This document shows, piece by piece, positions 19,001-26,371 of a stretch of 64,000 nt of DNA (positions within the stretch are counted from its first letter, which is position 1; each line of letters begins with the position of its first letter). Location of the stretch: the NCBI GenBank assembly GCA_016285835.1, contig JAEERM010000002.1, positions 17,089-81,088 of the forward strand, read 5' to 3'. Both the position numbers and the translations under genes were made by a program. Source of the DNA: Fibrobacter sp. (lineage in GTDB: Bacteria; Fibrobacterota; Fibrobacteria; Fibrobacterales; Fibrobacteraceae). The notes under the pieces were generated by a model. The model did no database searches and was not told the DNA's origin. It saw only the letters and a list, made by a program, of their open reading frames with translations.

Positions 19001-19505
19001 CAAAATAAGCATAATGGTAATCAAGGTGAAATTCTTCTTCGGGAACTGGTTTCAGGACTCTATACAAGCCCGAGACATTCAAGATTGCAGTTTCGGTGTA
19101 CGAAGCAGCATTATTGTGAGCATAACCGGTAGATACAATCTTTAACTTATAAGTAGCACTTGTCGTCGGAGCATCAGCCCCTACGAGAGCCACAGAAAAG
19201 GACTGCCCCGATTTGGCCATGGGCTTAAGAAAATCATCCAACGATATCGGATTCCTGTTTGCGACATCTTCGCTAAAATACTGCTGCAAAATGGACCCAA
19301 CGTCATTGGCGTGGTACATCATCCATGCACGTGCAGCCTCGACACCGGCTTGAGACGATGTACGAGCCTCATTGACCAACATTCTGTCTGCAGAAGAAAA
19401 ACCTTCGGAGGACAGCCACTTATACGTCGCCGTACCGGCGATAGTCGCCACCAGCATAAACATCAATACAGCAAAGAGAGAAACGCCTTTTTGCGACTTG
19501 AACAT
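13068..19505 (-). CDS. Giant PilX/GspK-like minor pilin, putative tip adhesin II
   Basis: The protein is 2145 residues from the ATG at 19505, which has a strong AAAGGAGG site; the longer track start lacks one. The prepilin leader MFKSQKG|VSLFAVLMFMLVATIAG lacks Glu5 (Ala there). The order of parts matches giant I: pilin-like region (1-150), GN-rich solenoid-like region (about 165-330), MPRVVYLNASSPGQLSDY segment, Cys-rich module from HCFYAEF (about 1165) to CSFAAKYMAG (about 1435), then Ig-like C-terminal repeats. Two CxGxC-type motifs are seen (CPAGGC and CDGEC). A Ser-rich patch SSSSAALVSSSS interrupts the middle. It ends VQTSCFE. It is the last gene of operon II, ten bases after pilW II. 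Extracellular location follows from the signal and Cys content; ligand unknown. Confidence 0.8.
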   Translation of the reverse strand: MFKSQKGVSLFAVLMFMLVATIAGTATYKWLSSEGFSSADRMLVNEARTSSQAGVEAARAWMMYHANDVGSILQQYFSEDVANRNPISLDDFLKPMAKSGQSFSVALVGADAPTTSATYKLKIVSTGYAHNNAASYTETAILNVSGLYRVLKPVPEEEFHLDYHYAYFGGSTSFAGGHGVTSALINGDWGMANGSNPINLDGDFVVTGKVTLSGNKIKAGGTTCVGGNLDPNNGIWTKNLFVGGLAGSGSNKFVGNIGENAYFAGNLTIGNIGDPGFSVGGNMYLEGVMRPNLSAFQHSIGGNLCLGNSASIQFESESANHDFIVAHHVWMPTSFKNGRGYGLNTNNGISGLSHRQLGTSDKDTVYVKDAAACQVNVVPGVDNCNEETVNGKKFKKYYQIKGGNKDLGYAGFASRGIVRGTLPENPSFQCGKSVKNYCDAIWKPKSQTGKSCSNSPYYVSDILMTGWKKFEKYADTASKSGIPDCNHLNHISNDKTTKMNSCYEKLYNDKDKRKRYLFNDYLVLKLTFNENAAGGVNDASAPSLNGKFLFIYDTKFGGPNANHGRFPKTTPNSRVFVYLKDGADVHINCENDKSTRNYFFFTRADIKGFLGQCTWAGSVYATASSCAKIPDINGTVTMMYDEDVVDDIAQSGIVCPVADSAYCGDSPTSSSSAALVSSSSVGFVEGPYDPDFVAMGPQLYVTVESEYKSPDKIDEMNVVNPGPTIQVMPRVVYLNASSPGQLSDYITVIPRTGAPKQGGILSCDGRANDLTSGKVKDKIVSANLNTNVYNCSFTRNNPQGGTLKSDFYVQLLEGDSTTTPMVHFAGAANEFFQVGQSGSGEVKLVVKPSSLTGDFKIRIGMSDLPTGWDVRKSDNSNITWKQAADGSQYYAVEKPYSSVETTYPIFNVSVSPSALPGTVRFTLQNPEGCIVGGGSVIKAFNRRGVATIHRGSIADYCREYEEECEKNPKYKLAADSLENCPMPTPLEWVDLPRYHGCDNKVANEKWECDAGLGESVKYGFIEGSFDRRTCVMYNPEKFNYVTAPKDDATNAGGYILYASLKRLHYMLHVALKNADDSDVLIDIFEPEDTTFSHPKKKTCSSSVGCDIIVYSGQNVRLTTKEGGDDRFARWSISDGSGNHSENSSDTVRFVMSDDVSYTAVFNERDPHCFYAEFNKTDIWCKNNKDPDCIDYCQGSMPCKNNDLRYENANWIVVNSNGGGRARPEIFSHKYLKRPDDGNVAMMMNTVDAGIEGTYNIQLWTDITSPTKVDKTSLNSGLVIRSNRAGTEYVSVNFFGIDSTGRNSTAKETFARVCYLTSVSMTETYAKGANCMSARLKDSVSGAGLSWESRASLNFDVTIYKRDSLLIMGNVPGASGFRRAVAKFDLKALSALMGGSLDDDEHAYVGLKLGDSDFGVYDVSWFSEQYKDKCYATPTITCSFAAKYMAGQVPRNEDVTPVIGYSKWFADKGADCVDDISYYYNGCDMPSGRYKRLLGAGLINGTYCGGNIGADGYVESGLVNDALELRSGNFYFKYEGDHGFQHDSLNGAVRNASVRVYCMQRGKVFTAGCGEFYVGQKHTCVQNERLAGTTSGITGEHKVVLNREGGVNLRDARVMFYVTMDAGTKVTATFKDVSGKTSDAVNLEASAVNDFENKDFASRYGFDPEHVKEIILRSGFGTYTIDSITSQCSATLSVNCGENDVTYTPAGQWRISTNIDPFQIAKKCKVESLTESSLPTYFGPCNSQGIFLIDDPNFEDRLYEGTQAQQYSFKVSVYDDDAATELTPPTSECTATSMPLSPVSLNCRLDGPTTSFVQGGGVPAVVVEANNCPAGGCVYDLTLSDGTEYAHSSTLQGSMSWAPSLNTATAMSAGTYSYTVTVYNATKTKVYGSCTSGSFEIIESIPASASECKITPQGHFTAFVSGGNMGNVAATLTRSDLLGNVLGQQNVAANSNAPLNFDLHLGEYANGTYDFILSLNGNPACTVTHTVNNVNLTLTCPSPTTGQNPESPIVVSPNVSGCDGECEWKIKKGPTVYESGSGYTSGNVSFYDQSGTGEKDYQFNISRDVNGVKVSKECTFKVTFAPAQQNICVDFVNGKGGYHGKCYKSGLDNMASGKCYKVNPDRTDDPEWINQDASDAWWWVQTSCFE

Positions 19506-19515
19506 AACGCCTCCT

Positions 19516-20844
19516 TTATAACTCCGTCGTTCCGTTACTAGGAACCGGGACAACAACGGAAGTCTCTCCACTCACGTGATTTTCCATTAGTTTTAAATCC
19601 AATTTAAAAGCACGAACATTCGCTTTGTCTAGCGTGTCTGGAACATACCCTTGAACAAACTTGTAATTTCTGTCGGAAATTTTTTTCAGACGCAAATCGG
19701 CAAACGAGAATGTGCCTGAACCGACGGTTGGCGAAAAAACGGCCATCCTAAACACAATACATGCATTACTAAAATTATTCCGCGGGACAAAGCGCATCAC
19801 ATGTTCATCCGGAGCTTCGGACGTCTGCGGAGGAAAAATCATCAAATCATCAACATCATCAGAAGGGATGGATTCGGCATTCGAAACCATCCTAAACCCA
19901 ATAGACAAGTGATCCATCCCAGGTCGGAACATGCGGGCATCGTCTCTTACGTTCAACGGAGTTCTGAACCTAAGTTCGTAAGTTAGATCCTTGCTAAAAT
20001 TAAACTTTTCACAATCTTTCCAATCATCGGTATTTTCTCCCGTTTTGCCAACATACACCTCATGAGATTTTATATCAACCCCGTGGTAGTTGCCATCCTC
20101 GCGGAAATTCGAAGAAAATCCGGACATTGTAAATGATGTCGCTCCATAGTCTGGAATCACATTTATTTTGACCACATGAGTCGCAGCGTGTTCACGGGAA
20201 ATCAGACGGAATTGCCCCGCATCGGCACTCGAAGGAAACAACACCGAATCGGCAACACTTTTGAGAAGTCCCGGTGTCGCAGGAGTTATCACAAACTTGG
20301 AAACGCCCGAAGCCATGGTGACTGTTCTTGGCTTGATTTCCGGACAACTCGCTGTATCTTCAGTCCCTCGAATCGTACGGCACGAACGTTTCAAAATGCC
20401 ATCATTAGTGGTATACCAAGAAATTTCTTCAACACGCTTAAATCTACCTACACTATCCACAACCTTACGGAAAACAAGACTATCTTTATCCGCCCCTCTT
20501 TTTGTGCTATTCGGATTATTAACATTCGTATCGCCTCGGAAATAATCAAACGACGAGAAATCGTTTCTGGCCACATTCATGAAAACTTCAGGCCTTACGT
20601 CAAATCCGGATCTAAGTTCATCTGTAAATTCCGGGTCTATAACCGTTTTCGCACCCATCTGGGCAACATCGTCCCGGAAAAGATTTCCCAGATTTTCAGC
20701 TTTTTGGTTCGCCTTAATCATACTTTCGGAAACAATGCGCATCTTTGTACTATCGCTAAACGCATGCCCAGCAATAATGACAACGACACCGACAATAGCC
20801 AGGTAGACCATTAATTCAATCATTGTAAAACCGCGCTTATTCAT
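19516..20844 (-). CDS. PilW/GspJ-like minor pilin II
   Basis: The minor prepilin is 443 residues from the ATG at 20844, which overlaps the TGA of pilV II in an ATGA. The leader MNKRG|FTMIELMVYLAIVGVVVIIAG has Glu5. The ectodomain carries PGMDHLSIGFRM and the terminal VVPVPSNG motif shared with the other two PilW-like proteins. Members of this family join the V/I and X/K subunits into the tip complex that primes pilus assembly. Translational coupling to pilV II and the short gap to the giant indicate a single operon and probably one complex. The ectodomain is far from the usual PilW length and probably adds a surface domain. Confidence 0.83.
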   Translation of the reverse strand: MNKRGFTMIELMVYLAIVGVVVIIAGHAFSDSTKMRIVSESMIKANQKAENLGNLFRDDVAQMGAKTVIDPEFTDELRSGFDVRPEVFMNVARNDFSSFDYFRGDTNVNNPNSTKRGADKDSLVFRKVVDSVGRFKRVEEISWYTTNDGILKRSCRTIRGTEDTASCPEIKPRTVTMASGVSKFVITPATPGLLKSVADSVLFPSSADAGQFRLISREHAATHVVKINVIPDYGATSFTMSGFSSNFREDGNYHGVDIKSHEVYVGKTGENTDDWKDCEKFNFSKDLTYELRFRTPLNVRDDARMFRPGMDHLSIGFRMVSNAESIPSDDVDDLMIFPPQTSEAPDEHVMRFVPRNNFSNACIVFRMAVFSPTVGSGTFSFADLRLKKISDRNYKFVQGYVPDTLDKANVRAFKLDLKLMENHVSGETSVVVPVPSNGTTEL

Positions 20845-21341
20845 CGTATAACCCCCGAAACGCTGACGCTCTGGATAGACCCCTTGAACCGCCATGAAAC
20901 ATCGACCTTAACATTCTTCGCATAAACATGCTTTACAGAATCAATCAAGGATGTATCTTTTGAAAAATAAATGTTGTCAGGCATTACCGTAATTTTCGTG
21001 AAATATTTCACCTCAGAAACAACACAATCTTGATTCTGGTTATTACACCGCTCCCAAGTTCGCACGTAGTCCGGATTACCGTCATAGTCCGGCATTTTAG
21101 CGATGGTTTCGTCGTCACGTGCAGATTCGATGGCAGCAGCCCCGACCGCCTGCAGCGAATCGAGCACCAGCTGAGCCACCTCGACAGCGCCATCACGCCC
21201 GCGAATGCGCTGCAAAGTCTGCCGGTTCCCCAACTGGAGCTGCATCACGGCAAGATACAGGAATCCAAGGACAGCAGCAGAAACCAGCACCTCAACGATG
21301 CCGAAGCCCTTCCTTCTTTTAAGAGCCTTACCTAGCAACAT
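20841..21341 (-). CDS. PilV/GspI-like minor pilin II
   Basis: The 166-residue minor prepilin has leader LKRRKG|FGIVEVLVSAAVLGFLYLAV, with the Gly cleavage site and Glu at mature position 5. The following helix RIRGRDGAVEVAQ is almost the same as in PilV III (37016-36564). The C-terminus VSWRFKGSIQSVSVSGVIR is also conserved between the two. An AGAGG ribosome site precedes the ATG. It is the first gene of operon II. The hairpin at 21391-21422 lies in its leader. It is probably the I-type subunit of a GspI-J-K-like tip complex. Confidence 0.85.
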   Translation of the reverse strand: MLLGKALKRRKGFGIVEVLVSAAVLGFLYLAVMQLQLGNRQTLQRIRGRDGAVEVAQLVLDSLQAVGAAAIESARDDETIAKMPDYDGNPDYVRTWERCNNQNQDCVVSEVKYFTKITVMPDNIYFSKDTSLIDSVKHVYAKNVKVDVSWRFKGSIQSVSVSGVIR

Positions 21342-21390
21342 CTCAACCTCTTCTTGCGCCTATCGGCGCGTCCTATCCACATATACGAAC

Positions 21391-21424
21391 AAAAAGGCCA
21401 ATCCCTCCAAACAGGCCTTTTTTA
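21391..21424 (-). terminator. Bidirectional hairpin between dikinase gene and pilus operon II
   Basis: AAAAAGGCC and GGCCTTTTT are separated by 14 bases, giving T-runs on both strands. It lies 50-80 bases upstream of pilV II and 120 bases after the dikinase-like gene. It may end the latter transcript, or act as a leader attenuator of operon II if that promoter lies in the AT-rich stretch at 21425-21480. The 21342-21544 interval holds no gene. Confidence 0.6.
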
Positions 21425-21544
21425 CCAATATATATATGTTTTCGCCCCACGTATAAAAAATTTTTACATCCATGAGAAAAATCACGTTTTCGGAGGTATA
21501 AAACGGATTTTCCTGCTCAAACGGGGCTTTTTTTGTAAAAAAAT

Positions 21545-23824
21545 CTAATTAATGTAGGGACGGACCTGCTTGAACACCATCCGGCGGTCCTCCCCCATGA
21601 CCTTGAACTCGATATCGAGGGCGAGTGCATCGGCATTTTTCTTGTAAAGCGAGGCAAAGTGGTCCTGGATCATCTTGACCGTCCGGTAGAGCACGTAAAT
21701 TTCGCCGCTATTGAGGATTAGCGAGTCGGGGCAGAGCGTAGAATGTTGCAAGAGCACACTCTGCACGCCGCGCTGCGGTGGTGGCGAGGGGATGATGGAA
21801 ATGATTTCCGGGAGTTCGCCGCCTTCGGGATTGGTGACGGATGTTTCGCCAACCTGGATGTTCGCATAGATACCCGCGACCGAGTAGTCCGCGATGTTCT
21901 GCGTGATGATGACGCCATTTGCGACTTCGTCCGGGTAGGATTCATGCACGGCCACGGCCATCTGCACCGAGAAGTGGTCGATGTTCCAGAGGGAACGCTC
22001 CTCGAAAACCTTGAAACTCCATACAGAGGCCCACACCTTGCGAATCTCGTCGGACGGGAGGTCCTTTTCGCGCGTGGTGGCCTTGACGGACTTGTAGAGG
22101 CCCGCTCCGTTGAAGTCGCTCAAGTCTTCGGAATTGGTGCTGGAACGCAGGCGCACGCCAGCTTCGCCATAAAGCCCGCGCACCTTGGCATCGAGAGCTT
22201 CGCCAAAAGAAGTTTCGACGGGGATGTGCTTGAACATGTAGCGGATGTTGTCGAGCATCGCTTCGCGGAGGCGCGTATTGGCGGCAAAGTCTTCGCGGGA
22301 AACCAAAGACGTAATGTAGTTGCGGAGAGATGTTCCCTTCGAAAAGCTCAGGGAACTTGTTGAGGACGCTTCGACAGGCTCAGCGGCCTTTGATTCAGCG
22401 TCCAAAACCTGCAGGGCGCCAGCACAGGCGGTTTTTACCTGGGTACATATTTCCGAAGAGCGGCCCTCGGTCCCGCAGTCAGCAAAGGAGCGTTCGCAAA
22501 GTTCCCCGGTCACCTGGGCATAATCCATAAAGTGGCTGTAATGGTAGAACGGCACAGCGAACCCGTCGGGCGAGTTGTCGGGGAGCAGTTTGTGGAGTTC
22601 CGCAAGGTTCGCGGCCTTCACGCCCACCGATTTCGCCGAATTGAAATCGAGGTCCGCGAAGTCAATGAATCCTGTATCCGACAAATCATAGGAGAGCGTC
22701 ACCGGATCGCGCACGTTCTTGTTCCAGAAAGTTTTTGCCTCGTCAAGAGCGGCCTCGACCACCGTATAGGAATTTGACTTGACTTCCAACTTCACCAACT
22801 TTCCGCAAAGGGCGAGCAGGCTATCGGGAAGTTCGTTGCCGTTAAACGCGATGTTCGGAGTCTTGCGGGCCTTCGCGGCTAGGTTCACGTGCGAAAGCGG
22901 AGTCTGCGCATCTTTGCTGATTGTCGCCGCGACAAGCGGGATTTCGGCGGGGAGCGTTTCGAGAATCAGGATGTCGTGCGAAGAGACAATCGCCGTATCG
23001 AGTTCCGCGGCAGTCAGTTTGCGAAGCGTTCCGTATGCAATCCCGGAGTTCATAATCAAGAAGGGTATATCGCCAAACAACTGGGCATGTGTATAGACAG
23101 GGATGTTCGCCGCCTTGAACTCAGCGGCATATTCGGCGGCAGCCTCCTCGGCATTTGTCCCCGCAGGCATATAGAACAGGCAGTTTTTGGGCGCTCCCGG
23201 AGAAAGGAACAGCATACGGGATTCTATCAGCTTGTATACCGCAGCCACTTGCTCGGGCGTAATGAGATCGGTCGGGAAGAACGTCAGCGCAATCATGGAA
23301 TCGACAGAAGCGTAGTACGCAAGCGTCCCGGCAACCGTGTTCTTCTCTGTCGTGAAATACGTCTCGCTTTCGAACTCAAACACAGTACGGGTATCGTGGA
23401 GAATTATTTCCGCAAAATCGTAATGTATCGGGTACGCCTTCGTGTTCATGAAATGAACTTCAGGGGTATCCGTATCGAAACCGGTAATGACAAATTTCAC
23501 CAAGTAGCTCGAGCCCATTTCTGTCTTCGACGTGTAGGCTAACTTACGGAAAGCGGAGTAGCCGTCTTCTTTGTAGAAGCCTGTGTACTCGTTCTCGTTC
23601 TGGATAAAAACAGGAAGTGTATCAGTTTTGATAGAATCCGACCGCGTCGTGTCTGTATGGGTTGTGTCTTTCTTGGTGGTATCTGTACTCGTCGTGTCCG
23701 GCACAATGATATCGGGATCGTCAGGACCGCTCGGATCCCTGGAAGAATCATCATTTGAGCACGCCCAAAACGTCGCCACTAAAACCGACAACAAGAAATA
23801 GGCAAGTACAGACAAACGCATCAT
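21545..23824 (-). CDS. Lipoprotein with dikinase-like phosphohistidine and PEP/pyruvate-ATP-binding domains
   Basis: This 759-residue protein has a lipoprotein signal (hydrophobic segment ending FWAC, Cys at about 22), then a Thr/Asp-rich linker of about 35 residues. Near residue 312 is PLSHVNLAAKARKTPNIAF, resembling the phosphohistidine swivelling domain of glucan-water dikinases and PEP synthases, with its His. After it, at about 555-580, comes VRLRSSTNSEDLSDFNGAG, the signature of the PEP/pyruvate-binding ATP-grasp domain. KVWASVWSFKVFEER and a late VFKQVRPYI follow. The order (His domain first) is that of glucan-water dikinase, not of PEP synthase. An ATP-dependent enzyme outside the cytoplasm would be odd, so its reaction is open. 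It follows the poly-Ser lipoprotein gene by nine bases. Confidence 0.75.
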   Translation of the reverse strand: MMRLSVLAYFLLSVLVATFWACSNDDSSRDPSGPDDPDIIVPDTTSTDTTKKDTTHTDTTRSDSIKTDTLPVFIQNENEYTGFYKEDGYSAFRKLAYTSKTEMGSSYLVKFVITGFDTDTPEVHFMNTKAYPIHYDFAEIILHDTRTVFEFESETYFTTEKNTVAGTLAYYASVDSMIALTFFPTDLITPEQVAAVYKLIESRMLFLSPGAPKNCLFYMPAGTNAEEAAAEYAAEFKAANIPVYTHAQLFGDIPFLIMNSGIAYGTLRKLTAAELDTAIVSSHDILILETLPAEIPLVAATISKDAQTPLSHVNLAAKARKTPNIAFNGNELPDSLLALCGKLVKLEVKSNSYTVVEAALDEAKTFWNKNVRDPVTLSYDLSDTGFIDFADLDFNSAKSVGVKAANLAELHKLLPDNSPDGFAVPFYHYSHFMDYAQVTGELCERSFADCGTEGRSSEICTQVKTACAGALQVLDAESKAAEPVEASSTSSLSFSKGTSLRNYITSLVSREDFAANTRLREAMLDNIRYMFKHIPVETSFGEALDAKVRGLYGEAGVRLRSSTNSEDLSDFNGAGLYKSVKATTREKDLPSDEIRKVWASVWSFKVFEERSLWNIDHFSVQMAVAVHESYPDEVANGVIITQNIADYSVAGIYANIQVGETSVTNPEGGELPEIISIIPSPPPQRGVQSVLLQHSTLCPDSLILNSGEIYVLYRTVKMIQDHFASLYKKNADALALDIEFKVMGEDRRMVFKQVRPYIN

Positions 23825-23833
23825 AGGAACAGT

Positions 23834-24823
23834 TTATTCTTGATCCATGTCCAGTCGGAAATCGCCATTACAGAGCTCAAACGTGTCGGTAAAATCACCG
23901 AACGAGCCGTCTTCCAGGCTAGCAAAACGACACACGACCGGCAGCGAACGCACTTCGCTGAGGTCTTCGTCAAAGGTCTTGCAACCATCTTCGATAAGCG
24001 TCGTACCATCTGACTCGAAAACTCTTATGCAATCCATTTCTTGGCAACTACGGCCGCCCCAGCCATACGAAGAATGGAAGTATTCGTAAACCTTGCCATC
24101 GTAAGCGAAGCGGAACTTGTCGTTGTGGTGGTTGCCACCCCATTCATAGCTCAAGTTTTTCGGGGTCGAATATTTACCGTTCACGTACAACACGGCCGTG
24201 TCCACACTGATTTCTGGATTCATTCCCATACCTACCTTCTGGCAATCAGTCGGCGAGCCCTGCACATAAATAAAGCCTTCCAAATCGGCATACTTGAAAG
24301 TGCAAATCCAATCTTGCTGGTCAAAATCCATGTCCCACTTTATAGATTCTTTTCCAATTTTTTCTTCAAAACTGCATTGATGGACAGCCGCTTTCGGAGT
24401 TCGAGTTTTGAAAATTTTCATAGGGTCCGTCAGGACAACTTTTGCAGAACTGGAGGAGTTTTTCACAACCGAGGAACTGGAAGATTTCGAAGACTTCTTG
24501 GACGAGCTGGAAGAACTATTCGATTTTGTTGAGCTAGAGGAACTATTGGATTTTTTCGAACTAGAGGAGTGTTTTGATTTCCCCGAGCTAGAAGATTCTT
24601 CGACAGCTGAGGAACTAGATGAGCGCGCTTCCTTTTTGCTTGAAGACGAAACCTTAGCTTTGCCAGAGGAACTTTTACCTTTCTCGAAGCTGGAGCTGGT
24701 TTCAGCAATTTCATCCGAGCTAGAAGAAGTTTCGGGGTCAGCACTAATTGCACTGGAAGAATCGTCACCGCAAGCGACGAAGAAAAGCAAAGAGAAAACA
24801 GGTAATAAATTGAGAATCTTCAT
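23834..24823 (-). CDS. Poly-serine-linker lipoprotein of unknown function
   Basis: Starting at the ATG at 24823 gives 329 residues; the track ORF begins 69 codons earlier without support. The signal MKILNLLPVFSLLFFVACGD has a lipobox with Cys at 18. Residues about 25-130 are a low-complexity linker of Ser runs broken by Lys and Glu, a style common in Fibrobacter secreted proteins. The C-terminal 190 residues form a Cys- and aromatic-rich domain (GWGGRSCQEMDCIRVFESDG) that I do not recognise. A TATATT box lies exactly six bases before the ATG. It is co-directional with and nine bases before the dikinase-like lipoprotein, so the two probably form an operon and may act together at the cell surface. 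Confidence 0.75.
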   Translation of the reverse strand: MKILNLLPVFSLLFFVACGDDSSSAISADPETSSSSDEIAETSSSFEKGKSSSGKAKVSSSSKKEARSSSSSAVEESSSSGKSKHSSSSKKSNSSSSSTKSNSSSSSSKKSSKSSSSSVVKNSSSSAKVVLTDPMKIFKTRTPKAAVHQCSFEEKIGKESIKWDMDFDQQDWICTFKYADLEGFIYVQGSPTDCQKVGMGMNPEISVDTAVLYVNGKYSTPKNLSYEWGGNHHNDKFRFAYDGKVYEYFHSSYGWGGRSCQEMDCIRVFESDGTTLIEDGCKTFDEDLSEVRSLPVVCRFASLEDGSFGDFTDTFELCNGDFRLDMDQE

Positions 24824-24829
24824 ATCTAA

Positions 24830-24837
24830 AATATACC
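24830..24837 (-). promoter_or_regulatory. Putative -10 box, leaderless-type spacing
   Basis: The minus strand reads GGTATATTTTAGAT then ATG. The TATATT box is six bases from the lipoprotein start codon, leaving no room for a Shine-Dalgarno sequence. Confidence 0.4.
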
Positions 24838-24925
24838 ATGTTTTGGTAAAATTTTTCATTTTTTGGGGACAAAAGTGTCTGTTAAAACGTCTATAGGATA
24901 TGAACCCTCTATATGGAGTAAACAG

Positions 24926-25921
24926 ATGGGAAATACAGATCCAAAGACAAAAAAAGACGAAGCATCCGAACCAAAACCACACGACGCTTTTTTCAGATGG
25001 CTTTTTTCCGACGTCGGGCGGCTCCGGCACCTGCTGGAGCTTTCCGGCAAGGTGAACAGGGACATAGGCGAGTTCATCTCAGAAGTGGATCTTGACACGC
25101 TCGTACGCATCCCCGATTCGTATTCCGAAGTCGAAGAAACCGGAGAAGCCGACCTCGCCTTCCGCGTGGAAGTCGCCTCGGGGGCGCCGCTGCTCGTGGG
25201 CATCCTCGTGGAACACAAGTCCGGGCGCGATTCCGGCACGCTTGACCAGATTGCGCGATACGTGAATTCCGTGATGAAGATATACAGCGAGCACAGGGCT
25301 TTCAGCGGGCTCCCCACGATGGCCATCATCTTCTACAACGGGCGCGAGAACTGGAACCCGCTCGGGAGCATCGAGGACAAATATCCATCGTGTTTCCGCG
25401 GGAGGATTCTCCCGTTCGCCTGCTCGTTCGTGAACATGATCGATATACCCGACAGCGACTGCCTCACCTGCGAGGACACGGCCGCGGGAATGGGCATCGT
25501 AGCAATGAAGTACGCCTACGACAAGGAAAACCTGCTCAGAGTACTACCTTTATTCAAAAAGGCGCTGCAGCGAATGCCGCACGACGAGGCTGCTTGCCTA
25601 TTGGCGAAGATTAGTATATATTTGAAGGAGTACGTCACCAGGGACGTGCTGAAGGAGCTTGACATGGCATTCGTAAGCATCGGACAGAAATACGGTTTCG
25701 TGAGTGCCGGAGACGAATTCCGCAGGGAACTCGCGGAAGCGCGCGCGGAAGCGCAAGCGAAGGCGAAAGCTGAGGAACAGGCACGGGCTGAATTTGAAAG
25801 GAACCAGGATCGTGCAGACACATTGGCCATTTTACGGAAAATGGGTTTGTCCGAAAAAAAGATTACCGAGGCTTGCGCCGAACTTGACGCACTTCAGAAG
25901 AAGCGGCGTAGACAGGCGTAA
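24926..25921 (+). CDS. Rpn/YhgA-family recombination-promoting nuclease (transposase_31-like)
   Basis: The protein is 331 residues from the ATG at 24926, which has a GGAG site eight bases upstream; the track start at 24863 is a TTG. The family cleaves DNA and promotes RecA-independent recombination in E. coli. PHDAFFRWLFSD near the start is the family hallmark. EADLAFRV followed by ILVEHKSG provides the Asp and Glu-X-Lys of a PD-(D/E)XK nuclease core. The C-terminal third is helical with an Ala/Glu/Lys-rich region and ends KKRRRQA. Codons 217 onward are duplicated downstream (25987-26178). It is the only complete member of this subtype here, so it is probably active. Confidence 0.85.
   Translation: MGNTDPKTKKDEASEPKPHDAFFRWLFSDVGRLRHLLELSGKVNRDIGEFISEVDLDTLVRIPDSYSEVEETGEADLAFRVEVASGAPLLVGILVEHKSGRDSGTLDQIARYVNSVMKIYSEHRAFSGLPTMAIIFYNGRENWNPLGSIEDKYPSCFRGRILPFACSFVNMIDIPDSDCLTCEDTAAGMGIVAMKYAYDKENLLRVLPLFKKALQRMPHDEAACLLAKISIYLKEYVTRDVLKELDMAFVSIGQKYGFVSAGDEFRRELAEARAEAQAKAKAEEQARAEFERNQDRADTLAILRKMGLSEKKITEACAELDALQKKRRRQA
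25574..25765 (+). repeat. 192-bp tandem repeat, copy 1 (inside Rpn gene)
   Basis: This is nearly identical to 25987-26178 (offset 413 bp). It covers residues 217-280 of the Rpn-family gene. Confidence 0.85.
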
Positions 25922-25940
25922 GCCAAATACTTTTATACGA
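25913..25940 (+). repeat. 28-bp direct repeat, copy 1
   Basis: The sequence starting CAGGCGTAAGCCAAATACTT is repeated exactly at 26344-26371. In both cases it spans the stop region of a nuclease reading frame and is followed by a hairpin. The hairpin here (CGGCTCCTGAAAGGGGGTCG then TTTTC) is degenerate. Confidence 0.85.
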
Positions 25941-25986
25941 GCGGCTCCTGAAAGGGGGTCGTTTTCTCACAACAAAAGTACCTAAA

Positions 25987-26178
25987 ATGCCGCCCGCCAA
26001 CGCAGCTTGCCTATTGGCGAAGATTAGTATATATTTGAAGGAGTACGTCACCAGGGACGTGCTGAAGGAGCTTGACATGGCATTCGTAAGCATCGGACAG
26101 AAATACGGTTTCGTGAGTGCCGGAGACGAATTCCGCAGGGAAATCGCGGAAGCGCGCGCGGAAGCACAAGCGAAGGCG
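25987..26178 (+). repeat. 192-bp tandem repeat, copy 2
   Basis: This is the partner of 25574-25765, with only a few substitutions. Confidence 0.85.
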
Positions 26179-26334
26179 CAGAAGCAAATTGCCAACGCAC
26201 GCTCCGATGAGCAAGCGAAAGCAGAAGAAAACAAACTAGCAACAGCCCAGAAAATGGTCCGCGACGGAGTCATTTCCGTTGAAAATGCAATCTCCTACTT
26301 TGGGTATTCCAAGGAACAAATCCTTGCGAAATAG
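25987..26334 (+). pseudogene. Partial duplicate of the Rpn-family gene (C-terminal part)
   Basis: This 115-codon frame begins at an ATG equivalent to codon 217 of the upstream gene. It keeps the same sequence for about 64 residues (ISIYLKEYVTRDVLKEL and following), then diverges into a different tail, EENKLATAQKMVRDG, ending QILAK. The nuclease core is missing and no ribosome site is evident. It lies between two exact copies of a 28-bp sequence plus hairpin, so it arose by tandem duplication with loss of the 5' part. The different tail resembles C-termini of other Rpn relatives, hinting at recombination between family members. Confidence 0.7.
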
Positions 26335-26343
26335 CGGCGCGAG

Positions 26344-26371
26344 CAGGCGTAAGCCAAATACTTTTATACGA
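26344..26371 (+). repeat. 28-bp direct repeat, copy 2
   Basis: This is an exact copy of 25913-25940, immediately before the intact terminator at 26372-26397. Confidence 0.85.

Noticed and set aside
24463-24768. Regular repeats in the poly-Ser coding region, at first resembling a repeat array
   Set aside because: They are codon repeats of a Ser/Lys linker in frame with the lipoprotein, not CRISPR repeats with spacers.
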